This document shows, piece by piece, positions 44,931 through 53,886 of a DNA stretch of 64,000 bases. Every line of letters starts with the position of its first letter. Position 1 is the first letter of the stretch. The notes beneath the pieces were generated by a model. The model saw only the letters and a program-made list of their open reading frames with translations, had not been told where the DNA came from and did not search any database. This DNA is from Verrucomicrobiota bacterium JB023 (lineage in GTDB: Bacteria; Verrucomicrobiota; Verrucomicrobiia; Verrucomicrobiales; Akkermansiaceae): the NCBI GenBank assembly GCA_030673895.1, contig JAUTCR010000009.1, positions 1-64,000 on the forward strand, read 5' to 3'. The translations under genes and the position numbers were made by a program.

Positions 44931-46439
44931 TCACCGGCTCAAGCGACTCTCGATCAGCTCGAGAGTTTGCCGGGTGGTCGGCTCGGTATCGACCAAGCTG
45001 GTCACCTTTTTACAAGCATGGATGATGGTCCCGTGATCCCGCCCAAAGGCATCACCGATCTCGACCAGAGAATTCTGGGTGTGCTTGCGGCTCAGGAACA
45101 TGGCGACCTGCCGGGCGTGGGCAATGTGCTTGGGGCGCTTGCGACCCGTCAGGTCGGAGACGCGCAAATCGAAGTATTCGGCGACGACTCGCTGGATGCT
45201 GTCGATGCTCACCTTCCGGGTGGCTTCTTCCCTAATGACATCCTTGAGTAAGAGCTCGACGCGCTGCTCGTTGATCTCCCCCTTGCCCAAGGAAAGATAA
45301 GTGGCCACCCGCACCAAGGCTCCTTCGAGGCGACGGATGTTGCTCTTCACCCGCTCGGCAATGAAAGTGAGGATATCGAACGGGATCCGGACCTGCCACT
45401 CCTCCATCTTTTTCTGCAAGATAGCGATGCGCATCTCGAGCGAAGGAGGCTGCAGATCGACGGTCAACCCGCTTTCGAAGCGCGAAACCAGGCGGGGCTC
45501 AAGAGTCTGGATCTCACAGGCCGGACGGTCCGAGGTGAGGACGATCTGAGCCTGGATATCAAGGAGAGCATTGAAGGTGTGGAAGAATTCGTCGCCGGAC
45601 TTCTCCTTACCGCCGAGGAACTGGACGTCATCGACCATGAGGACATCCGCCTTGCGATAATTGCTCCGAAAGCGCTCAATGGTGCCCTTCTGCAGGGAAT
45701 CGATGAACTCATTGGTGAATCTCTCACAAGTGAGGTAGAGGACCTTGGCCTTGGGTCGGCTCGCCAAGATGGCGTGTCCGAGGGCCTGCATCAGGTGAGT
45801 CTTTCCCATCCCGGAATCTCCGTGGAGGAAGAGCGGGTTGTAGTTGGTGGCCTTGCCCGTGGCGATGGCCTTGCAGGCCGCGTAGGCAAATTCATTGCTT
45901 CCCCCGACCACAAAGCGGTCGAAGGTGTTGCTCGGATTGAGGCGGGCCCCACGAATTCGGCGATCCAGCTGTCCCGGCTTTTCCGGAGATTTGCGAGCTG
46001 CTGCCGCTGTCGCCGTCTCGGGCTCACGCCCTACCGCCCGCACCTCAGTGACGGGACGGGCTTGGGCCACCCGCAAGCGAACGTGCGCCACCGCTGAGGG
46101 CTCAAGAACTTCGCCAAGCGCTTGGTGAAGCTCCGGCATGAAATTGGTCTCAATCCAGAGACAATGGGTGTCGGATGGAACCTCGAGAAACCAACTTCCA
46201 TCCTCTTCGAGGGTCAGACGGGAATCCCGGAACCAGCGATTATAAGCGTCGTCCCTCACGAGGGTGCGCAACAGCGGCTGCAACCTTTCACCCGCGCTGG
46301 CATCATCACCGCGTTCGACAAATTCTCCCATCTCTCCAAGCTCCTCTGCTTCATCCCCATCACTCATTTCAGCATCTGTGACAGGGAAATCAGGAAGAGA
46401 GCTAGCAGAGTGATGGTCAGATTGTCGCATGGGAGTCAT
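44931..46439 (-). CDS. dnaA: Chromosomal replication initiator DnaA
   Basis: AAA+ initiator of 502 residues. Domain I and a Ser/Asp/Pro-rich linker cover residues 1-165. The ATPase domain has LHGDSGMGKTHLM and VDDVQFLGGKEKS. The C-terminal domain IV contains FGRDHGTIIHACKKV, the DnaA signature helix for DnaA-box binding. The ATG at 46439 gives the longest product; ATG 46430 would remove three residues. Gene order dnaA-dnaN is the common pattern near the replication origin. A candidate promoter is given separately. Confidence 0.95.
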   Translation of the reverse strand: MTPMRQSDHHSASSLPDFPVTDAEMSDGDEAEELGEMGEFVERGDDASAGERLQPLLRTLVRDDAYNRWFRDSRLTLEEDGSWFLEVPSDTHCLWIETNFMPELHQALGEVLEPSAVAHVRLRVAQARPVTEVRAVGREPETATAAAARKSPEKPGQLDRRIRGARLNPSNTFDRFVVGGSNEFAYAACKAIATGKATNYNPLFLHGDSGMGKTHLMQALGHAILASRPKAKVLYLTCERFTNEFIDSLQKGTIERFRSNYRKADVLMVDDVQFLGGKEKSGDEFFHTFNALLDIQAQIVLTSDRPACEIQTLEPRLVSRFESGLTVDLQPPSLEMRIAILQKKMEEWQVRIPFDILTFIAERVKSNIRRLEGALVRVATYLSLGKGEINEQRVELLLKDVIREEATRKVSIDSIQRVVAEYFDLRVSDLTGRKRPKHIAHARQVAMFLSRKHTQNSLVEIGDAFGRDHGTIIHACKKVTSLVDTEPTTRQTLELIESRLSR

Positions 46440-46936
46440 CGTTCGAGAGTTTTCCGAAAAACAGCGCCCAGCATCCTGCGAAAATCAATCCACCCGCGCG
46501 CTGCCTATCGAAGGGGCGAAAAGGTTTAGTTTAAAAATCGGGGGTAAACCAAGCTCAAGAATCCTTCTTTTTTTGAAATTTCGTGAAATCTTCCAACCTC
46601 CGTGGTTCCACGCCCAATTTTCTAACAGACTTGACCTCGAAGTTACTTAACTTTCGCGAACCGATGCGTTACAGAATTGTCACACCTTCTTCTACCCCGC
46701 TCATACAAAAAACAGAAAAAAGGACCGTGACAAACTCTCCCTGAGACGATTAGAGAAAACGAGAGAATTGAGGCAACAATCTAACCGCAGTTTCATCTGA
46801 GGGCTTTCCACCACGCTTTGGGCGCTCCCAACCAACTCGTTTCTCCCGGTCCACGCCGCCATGGGACTCCTCGATTGCCAGCTGGAAGCACCTGTTACGT
46901 GCTAAAAACTTTCTCCCGCTGACCAAGCCGACTTGC
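46440..46936. other. Region upstream of dnaA; no clear origin elements
   Basis: 497 bp between dnaA and the symporter gene. It is A/T-rich near 46530-46700 and has a candidate dnaA promoter. I found no DnaA box close to the TTATCCACA consensus in either strand, and no A/T-rich 13-mer array typical of origins. It may still hold an origin with diverged boxes. Confidence 0.5.
46523..46558 (-). promoter_or_regulatory. Candidate sigma-70-type promoter of dnaA
   Basis: On the minus strand, TTGAGC at 46553-46558 and TTTAAA at 46530-46535 are separated by 17 bp. The predicted start near 46523 would give a leader of about 84 bases before dnaA. Confidence 0.35.
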
Positions 46937-48529
46937 TCAGTGACGCCCCACTCTCGTACCGAGGAAGAACGTGATCGCGGTCGTGAGGGGCCATGCCCAG
47001 AAGTAGCCGACAGTTGGCTTGATTTGACCCGCATCGTTCATCTCATAAGTTGGCAAGCTGGCGAGCCAGTCCAGAGAGAGGCCCACGTTCTCCAGAAGGA
47101 CCCAAAGGTCCATCCGGATGAAGGCGACGAAAATGAAAGAAAGCACCGATCCGATGACCAGCCCCTTCAGACTCCCCTCTCCCCGGAGCGAAACGAGGAA
47201 CATCCCCAGCAACGGCCCCATGGTGTAAGCAGTCATCCCGAAGGCCAGAGGCAGGATGGGCACTCCCATGCGCTCCTTGGCGACATACATCGCCATCGTG
47301 AACAAGGTCAGCACGATTCCCCAGATGACCACCAGGATGCGGGACTTCCGGACCAGCCGGTCCTGATGAGCCTGATCGGCTTGCTCTTGGCTGTCAGGAT
47401 TGTGGAAGAGGGACAGCGTCGTCTGACTGAGAGCCGCCAAAATTGAATCCAAGCTGGAGATCGCCGCCGCGAAGACGGCTGCGAGAATCAAACCGCTGAG
47501 CCCGATGGGCAGCTCGGAGATGATCCAGACCGGGAAGACCTTGTCCCCATCGGCAGGCACCCCATTCTCATTAAACTGCAGCGCTTCGCCGACAACTCCC
47601 TCGGCGGGATGGGTGGCGTAGAAAACAAAAAGTCCGGCACCCACCAAGAGCATCAACAAGGTCAGCAGCTGACCCACGGAGCTCCAGATGATCGCCTTCT
47701 TGGCATCCTCCGGGCTTTTGCAGCAGAACATGCGCTGCGCGTTCAATTGATCGACTCCAAAGGCGGTCAAGTTCTGGAATGGCACCGCGAGGAGCGCGAC
47801 CCAGAAGGTGAACTCAAACTCCGGAGCGAAACCAAAGCGAGCATCCCAAATTTGCGTTTTCCCTGCATTGCTCGCGGTCTCCCAATATTCCGCAAAGCCG
47901 CCATCAAGATGGGAGATCATCCAATAGAGCGAAAGGAGCCCACCCACGGTGAAGAGGAAGAACTGCATCACATCCGTCCAGATCACGGTGCGCATGCCCC
48001 CCATCAGGGTCCAGCCCACGGCGAAGAGACCAATGATCACGATGCACAGCTCGAAGGGCAAGCCAGTCACCACCTTCAGGGGCAAGGCTGCCACCAAAAC
48101 GCGGACGCTTTGCCCGAGAATGGAGCCCAGCGAAAAGAAAACGGTCGCGAGCGTCTTGAGCCGGGGATTGATTCGCTGCCCCATGTAGTCATACGGACTG
48201 TAGATATTCCCCTCATAGAAAGTCCTGACGAAATAGAGTCCCACGATAACCCGACCGATTACTGAGCCGATGCCCCACAGCATGTAGGTGAAGTCCCCAT
48301 TGGCCGCCATGACCATCCCAGGCACCCCGATGAAGGTGACGCCGCTGATCTCGGTCGCGATGATGGAGCCGCAGACTGCCTGCCAGGGCAACGATTTACC
48401 CCCCTTGAAGAAGTCGTTGATGGACGCCTGCTTCCCCCGCATCAGGTGCCCCACCCAAGTAGTGAGAGCCAAGTACCCGAAGAGCACCACCCAGTTGACC
48501 CAGTGGAACAGTTCACTCACATCATTCAT
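46937..48529 (-). CDS. Sodium:solute symporter (SSS family)
   Basis: Integral membrane protein of 530 residues with 13-14 hydrophobic helices. The N-terminal helix pair has NDFFKGGKSLPW and the unwound TM1 segment SIIATEISGVTFIG typical of SSS transporters such as sodium/glucose or sodium/myo-inositol carriers. A GGMRTVIWTDVMQFF helix and an AAAISSLDSILAALS helix (Ser residues near the second sodium site) support it. The substrate is unknown; sugar or organic-acid uptake is inferred. It is divergent from kdsB. Confidence 0.88.
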   Translation of the reverse strand: MNDVSELFHWVNWVVLFGYLALTTWVGHLMRGKQASINDFFKGGKSLPWQAVCGSIIATEISGVTFIGVPGMVMAANGDFTYMLWGIGSVIGRVIVGLYFVRTFYEGNIYSPYDYMGQRINPRLKTLATVFFSLGSILGQSVRVLVAALPLKVVTGLPFELCIVIIGLFAVGWTLMGGMRTVIWTDVMQFFLFTVGGLLSLYWMISHLDGGFAEYWETASNAGKTQIWDARFGFAPEFEFTFWVALLAVPFQNLTAFGVDQLNAQRMFCCKSPEDAKKAIIWSSVGQLLTLLMLLVGAGLFVFYATHPAEGVVGEALQFNENGVPADGDKVFPVWIISELPIGLSGLILAAVFAAAISSLDSILAALSQTTLSLFHNPDSQEQADQAHQDRLVRKSRILVVIWGIVLTLFTMAMYVAKERMGVPILPLAFGMTAYTMGPLLGMFLVSLRGEGSLKGLVIGSVLSFIFVAFIRMDLWVLLENVGLSLDWLASLPTYEMNDAGQIKPTVGYFWAWPLTTAITFFLGTRVGRH

Positions 48530-48678
48530 AATTTCCAGCCAAGCCAGCCAGAGCCACTCCGTCCACTGCGGGATGCGCCATGCAGCACCAGAATGGAAAA
48601 AACTCTGTCACTGACCTCGCTTCCCGCTTGGCGAAATCGGGGGTCTCTTTCTAAGGTCGTGGAACCCACGCCCGCAGC

Positions 48679-49449
48679 TTGCAAATCTCACCGGAAAACC
48701 ATCGCATCATTGGCATCATCCCAGCTCGCTGGGACTCCAGCCGCTTCCCTGGGAAACCCCTGCACCCACTTCTGGGTAAACCACTTCTGCAGCATGTCGT
48801 CGAGCGAGCCAGCCAATGCCAGAAGCTCGCCGGCCTCCTCGTCGCCACAGATGATGAGCGCATCGCGGAAGCTGCCAAAAGCTACGGCGTCGCGGTCGCG
48901 ATGACCTCCCGGGACCACCCCACGGGGACCGACCGGATTGCCGAGGCTGCCGGGGCCGACCCTGCGGCCAGCTATTTCATCAATATCCAAGGGGACGAAC
49001 CGCTCATCGACCCCAGCCTCGTGGACGAGCTCGCCGGGAATCTCTCTGCCGATCCCTCCATCGATATGATCACCGCGGCCTCCCCCATCCGTGACGAAAC
49101 TCAATTCCAAGACCCCAATATCGTGAAGGTGGTCCTCAATGGGAGTCAGGATGCTCTCTACTTCTCCCGCTCCCCCATCCCTTACCCCCGGCAGGGCGAG
49201 GAGCACTTGCCCCTCCGGCATATCGGGCTCTATGGCTACCGTGCCGACTTCCTCAAAACCTTCGTCACCTGGCCTCCGGCGCCTACGGAAGTGATTGAAT
49301 CTCTTGAACAACTCCGTGCCTTGCACCATGGAGCCCGCATCCGCGTCGTGCTGACGGAACATGAAGCCATCGGACTCGACACACCGGAGCAAGTCCCCCA
49401 TCTCGAAGCCCTTCTGCGCAATCTCCACTCCAGCCATCAAACCACCTAA
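48679..49449 (+). CDS. kdsB: 3-deoxy-manno-octulosonate cytidylyltransferase
   Basis: CMP-Kdo synthetase of 256 residues, which activates Kdo for the lipopolysaccharide inner core using CTP. The nucleotide-binding IIPARWDSSRFPGKPL is near the N-terminus, followed by VVERASQCQKLAGLLVATDD and FINIQGDEPLIDP, all family-defining. The start is TTG 48679, because no ATG or GTG is near the conserved beginning; the upstream base sequence has no strong Shine-Dalgarno site. It lies 15 bp before pyrG, which makes the CTP it uses. Confidence 0.93.
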   Translation: MQISPENHRIIGIIPARWDSSRFPGKPLHPLLGKPLLQHVVERASQCQKLAGLLVATDDERIAEAAKSYGVAVAMTSRDHPTGTDRIAEAAGADPAASYFINIQGDEPLIDPSLVDELAGNLSADPSIDMITAASPIRDETQFQDPNIVKVVLNGSQDALYFSRSPIPYPRQGEEHLPLRHIGLYGYRADFLKTFVTWPPAPTEVIESLEQLRALHHGARIRVVLTEHEAIGLDTPEQVPHLEALLRNLHSSHQTT

Positions 49450-49464
49450 GCCTCTCGTCACCCC

Positions 49465-51105
49465 GTGAAATATATCTTTGTAACCGGAGGAGTCGTCTCC
49501 TCTCTCGGAAAGGGTCTCGCCGCCGCCTCCATTGGCACCCTGCTCGAGCATCGTGGCCACAAGGTCATGATTCAGAAATTCGATCCCTATCTCAATGTCG
49601 ATCCCGGCACCATGTCCCCCTACCAGCATGGCGAGGTCTACGTCCTTGATGACGGAGCCGAGACCGATCTGGACCTCGGTCACTACGAGCGCTTCACCTC
49701 CTCGAAGCTCTCCCGGCTCAATTCCCTGTCCTCCGGGCAGGTCTTCGAGACCGTGATCCGCAATGAGCGCGAAGGCAAATACCTCGGCAAGACTGTGCAG
49801 TATATCCCGCACGTCACCGATGAAATCCAGAAGCGTCTCTTCGACGTCACCGAAGCCAACCCCGAGGTCGATATTCTGATGACGGAAATCGGCGGCACGG
49901 TGGGCGATATTGAGGGCACCCTCTTCCTCGAAGCCCTCCGCCAGTTCGCCCTCGAGGTTGGCCGCGAGAACGTTTGCTTCATCCACGTCACCCTCCTGCC
50001 CCTCGTCCGCGCGGCCGGCGAGATCAAGACCAAGCCCACCCAGCAATCGGTGGCCAAGCTGCGGGAGATCGGCATCCAGCCAGACATCATCATCTGCCGC
50101 ACCGAGCACGATCTCGATGAGGACAATCGGCGCAAGATCGCGATGTTCTGCAATGTGGAGAAGAAGAACGTCGTCGCCTTCCGCGATGTCGAGCACACCA
50201 TTTATCAGTGCCCGCTCGATCTCCGCAGGGATAAGATTGACCGCCTCGTCGTTGATCGCCTCGGCATGTCGGATTCACCCACCCCCGTCCTTGATGACTG
50301 GGAAGACTTCGTCGACCGCATCGTTCATCCCAAGGAGTCCATCGACATCGCCGTCGTCGGCAAATACATCGAGCTGCAGGATGCCTACAAATCGATCTAC
50401 GAGAGCCTCACCCATGCCGGCGCCCACCACCGCACCCGGGTCAATATCATCCGCGTCGATGCGGAGGCCCTCGAGAGCCACGGCCCGCAAAAGGTGATTG
50501 GCCAAGTCGACGGCATCCTCATCCCCGGAGGCTTCGGCGATCGGGGCATCGAAGGGAAAATCATTGCCGCCAAGCACGCGCGGGAGAATGGCATCCCCTA
50601 CTTCGGAATCTGCCTGGGGATGCAGATCGCGACCATTGAGTTCGCCCGCAACGTTTGCGGCATCGAAGCCGCGACCTCAACCGAGTTCGAAAAGAACGCC
50701 TCGGAACCTGTCATCTGCCTGCAGGAGGAGCAGAAAGGCATCCGGGACATGGGTGGCTCCATGCGCCTCGGCCTCCAAAAATCCATTCTCTTCGCGGGAA
50801 CGAAATCGGCCACCCTCTACGGCGATGTGAACGAGATCTTCGAGCGTCATCGTCACCGCTACGAATTCAACTCCGATTACCAGGACAAGCTTCAGGATTG
50901 CGGACTCATCATCTCATCGGTTTCGGCCAATGAGGGCCTCGTCGAAATCATCGAGCTGCCCGACCATCCTTATTTCGTCGCCGCGCAATTCCATCCCGAG
51001 TTCCTCTCCAAGCCTAACTACCCGCACCCCTTGTTCGCAGGCTTTGTCGAGGCCGCGCTCGGCAACAAGAAGCGTGCTGAATTGGAAGAGCCTGTCGCTG
51101 AGTAA
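49465..51105 (+). CDS. pyrG: CTP synthase
   Basis: Amidotransferase of 546 residues that makes CTP from UTP, ATP and glutamine. The synthase domain starts [20 protein letters not shown], and has the [19 protein letters not shown] motif. The C-terminal glutaminase domain carries the catalytic Cys in [10 protein letters not shown] and the His/Glu in AQFHPEF. The start codon is GTG. It follows kdsB by 15 bp; coupling CTP supply with CMP-Kdo formation is common. Confidence 0.97.
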   Translation: MKYIFVTGGVVSSLGKGLAAASIGTLLEHRGHKVMIQKFDPYLNVDPGTMSPYQHGEVYVLDDGAETDLDLGHYERFTSSKLSRLNSLSSGQVFETVIRNEREGKYLGKTVQYIPHVTDEIQKRLFDVTEANPEVDILMTEIGGTVGDIEGTLFLEALRQFALEVGRENVCFIHVTLLPLVRAAGEIKTKPTQQSVAKLREIGIQPDIIICRTEHDLDEDNRRKIAMFCNVEKKNVVAFRDVEHTIYQCPLDLRRDKIDRLVVDRLGMSDSPTPVLDDWEDFVDRIVHPKESIDIAVVGKYIELQDAYKSIYESLTHAGAHHRTRVNIIRVDAEALESHGPQKVIGQVDGILIPGGFGDRGIEGKIIAAKHARENGIPYFGICLGMQIATIEFARNVCGIEAATSTEFEKNASEPVICLQEEQKGIRDMGGSMRLGLQKSILFAGTKSATLYGDVNEIFERHRHRYEFNSDYQDKLQDCGLIISSVSANEGLVEIIELPDHPYFVAAQFHPEFLSKPNYPHPLFAGFVEAALGNKKRAELEEPVAE

Positions 51106-51141
51106 GCTCCCTCACTCCACCAACCCACCCGCGCTACCCCT

Positions 51142-52212
51142 ATGCTTCCTATCATTCTCGGACTTGATGGCCCTCGCTTGACCGAGGCCGACCGCGAGCG
51201 AATCAGCCGACATCAGCCGGCAGGATTCATCCTCTTCACCCGGAATGTGACCGATGCGCCCCAGGTGCGAGCGCTTACCGACGAGCTGCGAGACCTCTCC
51301 GAGCACCCCTGCCTGATCGGGATTGATAACGAAGGAGGTCGCGTCTGGCGCACTGCCGACCTTGGCCCGACCCCGCCGGATGCCGCCACCTTCGCCTCCA
51401 AGGCAACTTACAAGGAGGCTGCCCGCTTCGGAGCGCTTGCCGGCCGCCAGCTTGAAATGCTGGGGATCAATTTGAATTTCGCGCCCGATCTCGACATTGA
51501 TCACCGCCCGGCCGAGGCCAATGCCTTGCGAGGTCGCTGCTGGGGACGCGAGAGCCAGGCAGTCATTGACTTCGCGGGCAACTTCGGCCGCTGGATGAAG
51601 AAGAATGGCGTGCTCAGCTGCGGCAAGCACTTCCCTGCAGGAGGCCGCGCCCAGCTGGATCCCCATCACGACCTTCCCGCCGTCTCCGAGGGCCTCGATG
51701 AACTCTTGGCCACCGACATCCTGCCCTACACCGCTCTCGCTCCGGAGCTGGACGCCATCATGACGGCGCACATTCGTTATCCGGCCATCGATGCCGACTA
51801 CCCGTCCTCCCTCTCTCCCAAAATCGTCACGGGCATTCTGCGTAATCAGCTCGGCTACGAGGGCTTGGTCCTGACCGATGACCTCGATATGGGAGCAATC
51901 ACCAAGCATTACGGGCGGGGCAAGGACTTCGAGCTAGCCTGGCGGGCCGGCACCGACCTCCCCCTGCTCTGCCACGCGGTGGGAACCATCGAGGCCACCG
52001 CGGAAGCCTACCAGCGCGTCCCCCTCTCACTGCGGATCGATATTGAGGACCGCCTCACCAAGGTCCAACGCAAGCTCAAATTCCCTCCCGCTTTCGTCCC
52101 CGACAACCTTGCGCAGACGCATCGCGACTTGGCTGAGCTCACCAAGGAAATCACCGGGGAGGAGAGCTTCCAGAGTGACGCCCCGAGCCAATCACCCGTG
52201 GAGACCTACTGA
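51142..52212 (+). CDS. Glycoside hydrolase family 3 protein (NagZ-like)
   Basis: GH3 enzyme of 356 residues, size typical of NagZ beta-N-acetylglucosaminidases that trim cell-wall muropeptides. The nucleophile Asp lies in VLTDDLDMGAI (about 252). The KHFP motif that normally reads KHFPGHG is here KHFPAGG, followed by LDPHHDLP with the Asp-His loop. The GHG to AGG change is unusual and could alter substrate handling. ATG 51142 begins just before the barrel. A periplasmic signal is absent, fitting cytosolic recycling. Confidence 0.8.
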   Translation: MLPIILGLDGPRLTEADRERISRHQPAGFILFTRNVTDAPQVRALTDELRDLSEHPCLIGIDNEGGRVWRTADLGPTPPDAATFASKATYKEAARFGALAGRQLEMLGINLNFAPDLDIDHRPAEANALRGRCWGRESQAVIDFAGNFGRWMKKNGVLSCGKHFPAGGRAQLDPHHDLPAVSEGLDELLATDILPYTALAPELDAIMTAHIRYPAIDADYPSSLSPKIVTGILRNQLGYEGLVLTDDLDMGAITKHYGRGKDFELAWRAGTDLPLLCHAVGTIEATAEAYQRVPLSLRIDIEDRLTKVQRKLKFPPAFVPDNLAQTHRDLAELTKEITGEESFQSDAPSQSPVETY

Positions 52213-52213
52213 C

Positions 52214-52921
52214 ATGCTCCGCCACTCGCTGCTCGCGCTCATCGCCTTCCTCAGCGTCTCTTGCCAAACTGCGGTCATCCACGAAAACGCGACCGTCGTC
52301 GTGAAGGATGTCCAGATCCCCAGCTCCATGCCTTGGTATTCCCGCTTCGCCAAGCACACCTTCATCGACTACCGCGATGCTCCCGGCCAGCCATGGCATC
52401 GGCTGGAAATTGTGAACAAAAACAGCGGCATCGACCACGGCCCCATCTCGGCCGCGCAAGCCCACAGCCCCCGGCGCTGGGGAGAACGTGTCCGCATCCT
52501 TAAGCAGGTCCGAGAGGAAACACCTAATACCTCCCAAGATATCCGAGCCTTCGCCGCTCGCTATGACGCCTCGGTTTACCGCGCTTGGCCGGGCCCGAAT
52601 AGCAACACCTTCGCCGAGGAGCTACTGCGCTCCAGCAAGGGAATCGCCGCCGTGATCGATCACAACGCCATTGGCAAGGAGCACGACTTCTACTTTGGCC
52701 CTACCGCAGGAGGAACCGGTTTGGAAATCCAGACCCCTCTCCTCGGCACCGCCCTGGGGCTCCGTGAAGGAGTGGAGCTGAACCTTATCGGCTTGACGTT
52801 TCGGGTGAGTTTCTGGCCTCCGAGCTTGCAGCTTCCGTTTCTACCGGCAGTTCTGCCGGGGGCACCGCGATTGGCGCCGCCCCCTCATCAGCCTGCGCCT
52901 TCTCCTCAATCAGCTGAATGA
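52214..52921 (+). CDS. DUF3750 lipoprotein
   Basis: Lipoprotein of 235 residues. The signal peptide ends in LSVSCQT, so Cys17 would be lipidated. The DUF3750 core has the VYRAWPGPNSNTFAEELLR motif and a final GLTFRVSFWPPSLQLPF segment close to the family's usual end. About 30 Pro-rich residues follow. ATG 52214 lies one base after the stop of the GH3 gene. The last 137 bp overlap the convergent CPBP gene. Function unknown; envelope location is predicted. Confidence 0.8.
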   Translation: MLRHSLLALIAFLSVSCQTAVIHENATVVVKDVQIPSSMPWYSRFAKHTFIDYRDAPGQPWHRLEIVNKNSGIDHGPISAAQAHSPRRWGERVRILKQVREETPNTSQDIRAFAARYDASVYRAWPGPNSNTFAEELLRSSKGIAAVIDHNAIGKEHDFYFGPTAGGTGLEIQTPLLGTALGLREGVELNLIGLTFRVSFWPPSLQLPFLPAVLPGAPRLAPPPHQPAPSPQSAE

Positions 52922-53759
52922 ATTCCTGGTAATCCTCCGGCAAGGATTCCGTCGGGATGTAGCCGTTCAGAATCAGATACAGTGGCATCGTGGCAAGGAA
53001 GTTCTGGATGGAATGCATCAGAATCGGCACCCAGAGACTGCCTGTTATTTCACGAGCCGCCACAAAGAGAAGGCCGAGCAGAAAGAGAAAGCCGAACGCG
53101 CTGATATCCTGATATTGACCGTGCACGACGGAAAAGAGCGCCGCCGTCGCGATTGCCGAGCCCCAGACCCCGAGAAAAGACTGCCGGAGCCCGGAGTGCA
53201 AGAGTCCACGGAAGAGAAACTCCTCAAAGAAGGGAGCGCCAACGGAGACACCTAGCAAAAGCAGGATGAGCCAATCAGTATTCTTGACCGCCACCCCGAT
53301 ACCCGCTCGATCATCGATCGCGGACTCTCCGGCAAATAACTGCATCAAACTGCCCAGGGCCACGAGAATGAAGGGCGTTACCACGATTGTCGCGGGCCAG
53401 ACCCAGAGCTTGGGGGCCCTTAAGTCAAGACCACGCGCAAGGGAGATTCCCCTCACCTTGACGACGGCAATGACCCCGAGCACGCCAATAATTGCCGGGA
53501 AGAAGCCGACCACGCCAAGGTAGTCACCATCGGAGATAAGACTTTCGCTTGCTTGCCCGGACCCACTCTCGTCTTTTGCCTCGAGCCCTTGCGTTTTAAT
53601 GATTATCTGCGCGCAAACTGCTTGGGCGGTCAGCCAGAAACTCGCTACGATGAGCATCCAAATGATTGACCAGCCCGGCCCCCAAGGCCTGCGATCTTCG
53701 CTCGGAATGGGTGGAGGAGAGTCCGGCAGCTCAGGATCTCGGTAAGGTGTCGCGTCCAC
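52785..53759 (-). CDS. CPBP family intramembrane metalloprotease
   Basis: Membrane protein of 324 residues with about eight helices. The active-site motifs are EEFLFRGLLHSGLR (EExxxR), then a VVHGQYQD (Hxxx) helix and an LMHSIQNFLA helix. CPBP (Abi, CAAX-like) proteases or relatives act on membrane proteins or in bacteriocin self-protection. The start is GTG 53759. The C-terminal 45 residues (Ala/Pro/Glu-rich) are encoded antisense to the DUF3750 gene and may be non-essential. Confidence 0.82.
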   Translation of the reverse strand: MDATPYRDPELPDSPPPIPSEDRRPWGPGWSIIWMLIVASFWLTAQAVCAQIIIKTQGLEAKDESGSGQASESLISDGDYLGVVGFFPAIIGVLGVIAVVKVRGISLARGLDLRAPKLWVWPATIVVTPFILVALGSLMQLFAGESAIDDRAGIGVAVKNTDWLILLLLGVSVGAPFFEEFLFRGLLHSGLRQSFLGVWGSAIATAALFSVVHGQYQDISAFGFLFLLGLLFVAAREITGSLWVPILMHSIQNFLATMPLYLILNGYIPTESLPEDYQEFIQLIEEKAQADEGAAPIAVPPAELPVETEAASSEARNSPETSSR

Positions 53760-53825
53760 AAACTCCTCATGCCATAGGAATTTAGGGCTGTCTTCTGCAA
53801 TTCCCTCCTAGCGGGTAAAAATGTT

Positions 53826-53841
53826 TGGCATATATTCTGCT
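53826..53841 (+). promoter_or_regulatory. Candidate sigma-54 (-24/-12) promoter upstream of rpoN
   Basis: TGGCATATATTCTGCT fits TGGCACGN4TTGCW: the GG and GC pairs are separated by exactly 10 bases, 5 of 6 upstream and 4 of 5 downstream positions agree. The predicted transcription start near 53852 lies 35 bases before rpoN. Confidence 0.55.
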
Positions 53842-53886
53842 TATTGTCTCGCCTTTTTCTCAAGAGCGTACAATGTGGTGTCGAGT

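Noticed and set aside
46919-46940. Hairpin at the end of the symporter gene
   Set aside because: One mismatch in the stem and the T run is 11 bases away, so terminator function is doubtful.
48688-50196. 502-codon minus-strand open frame
   Set aside because: Antisense of kdsB and pyrG; a by-product of high GC and strong codon bias.
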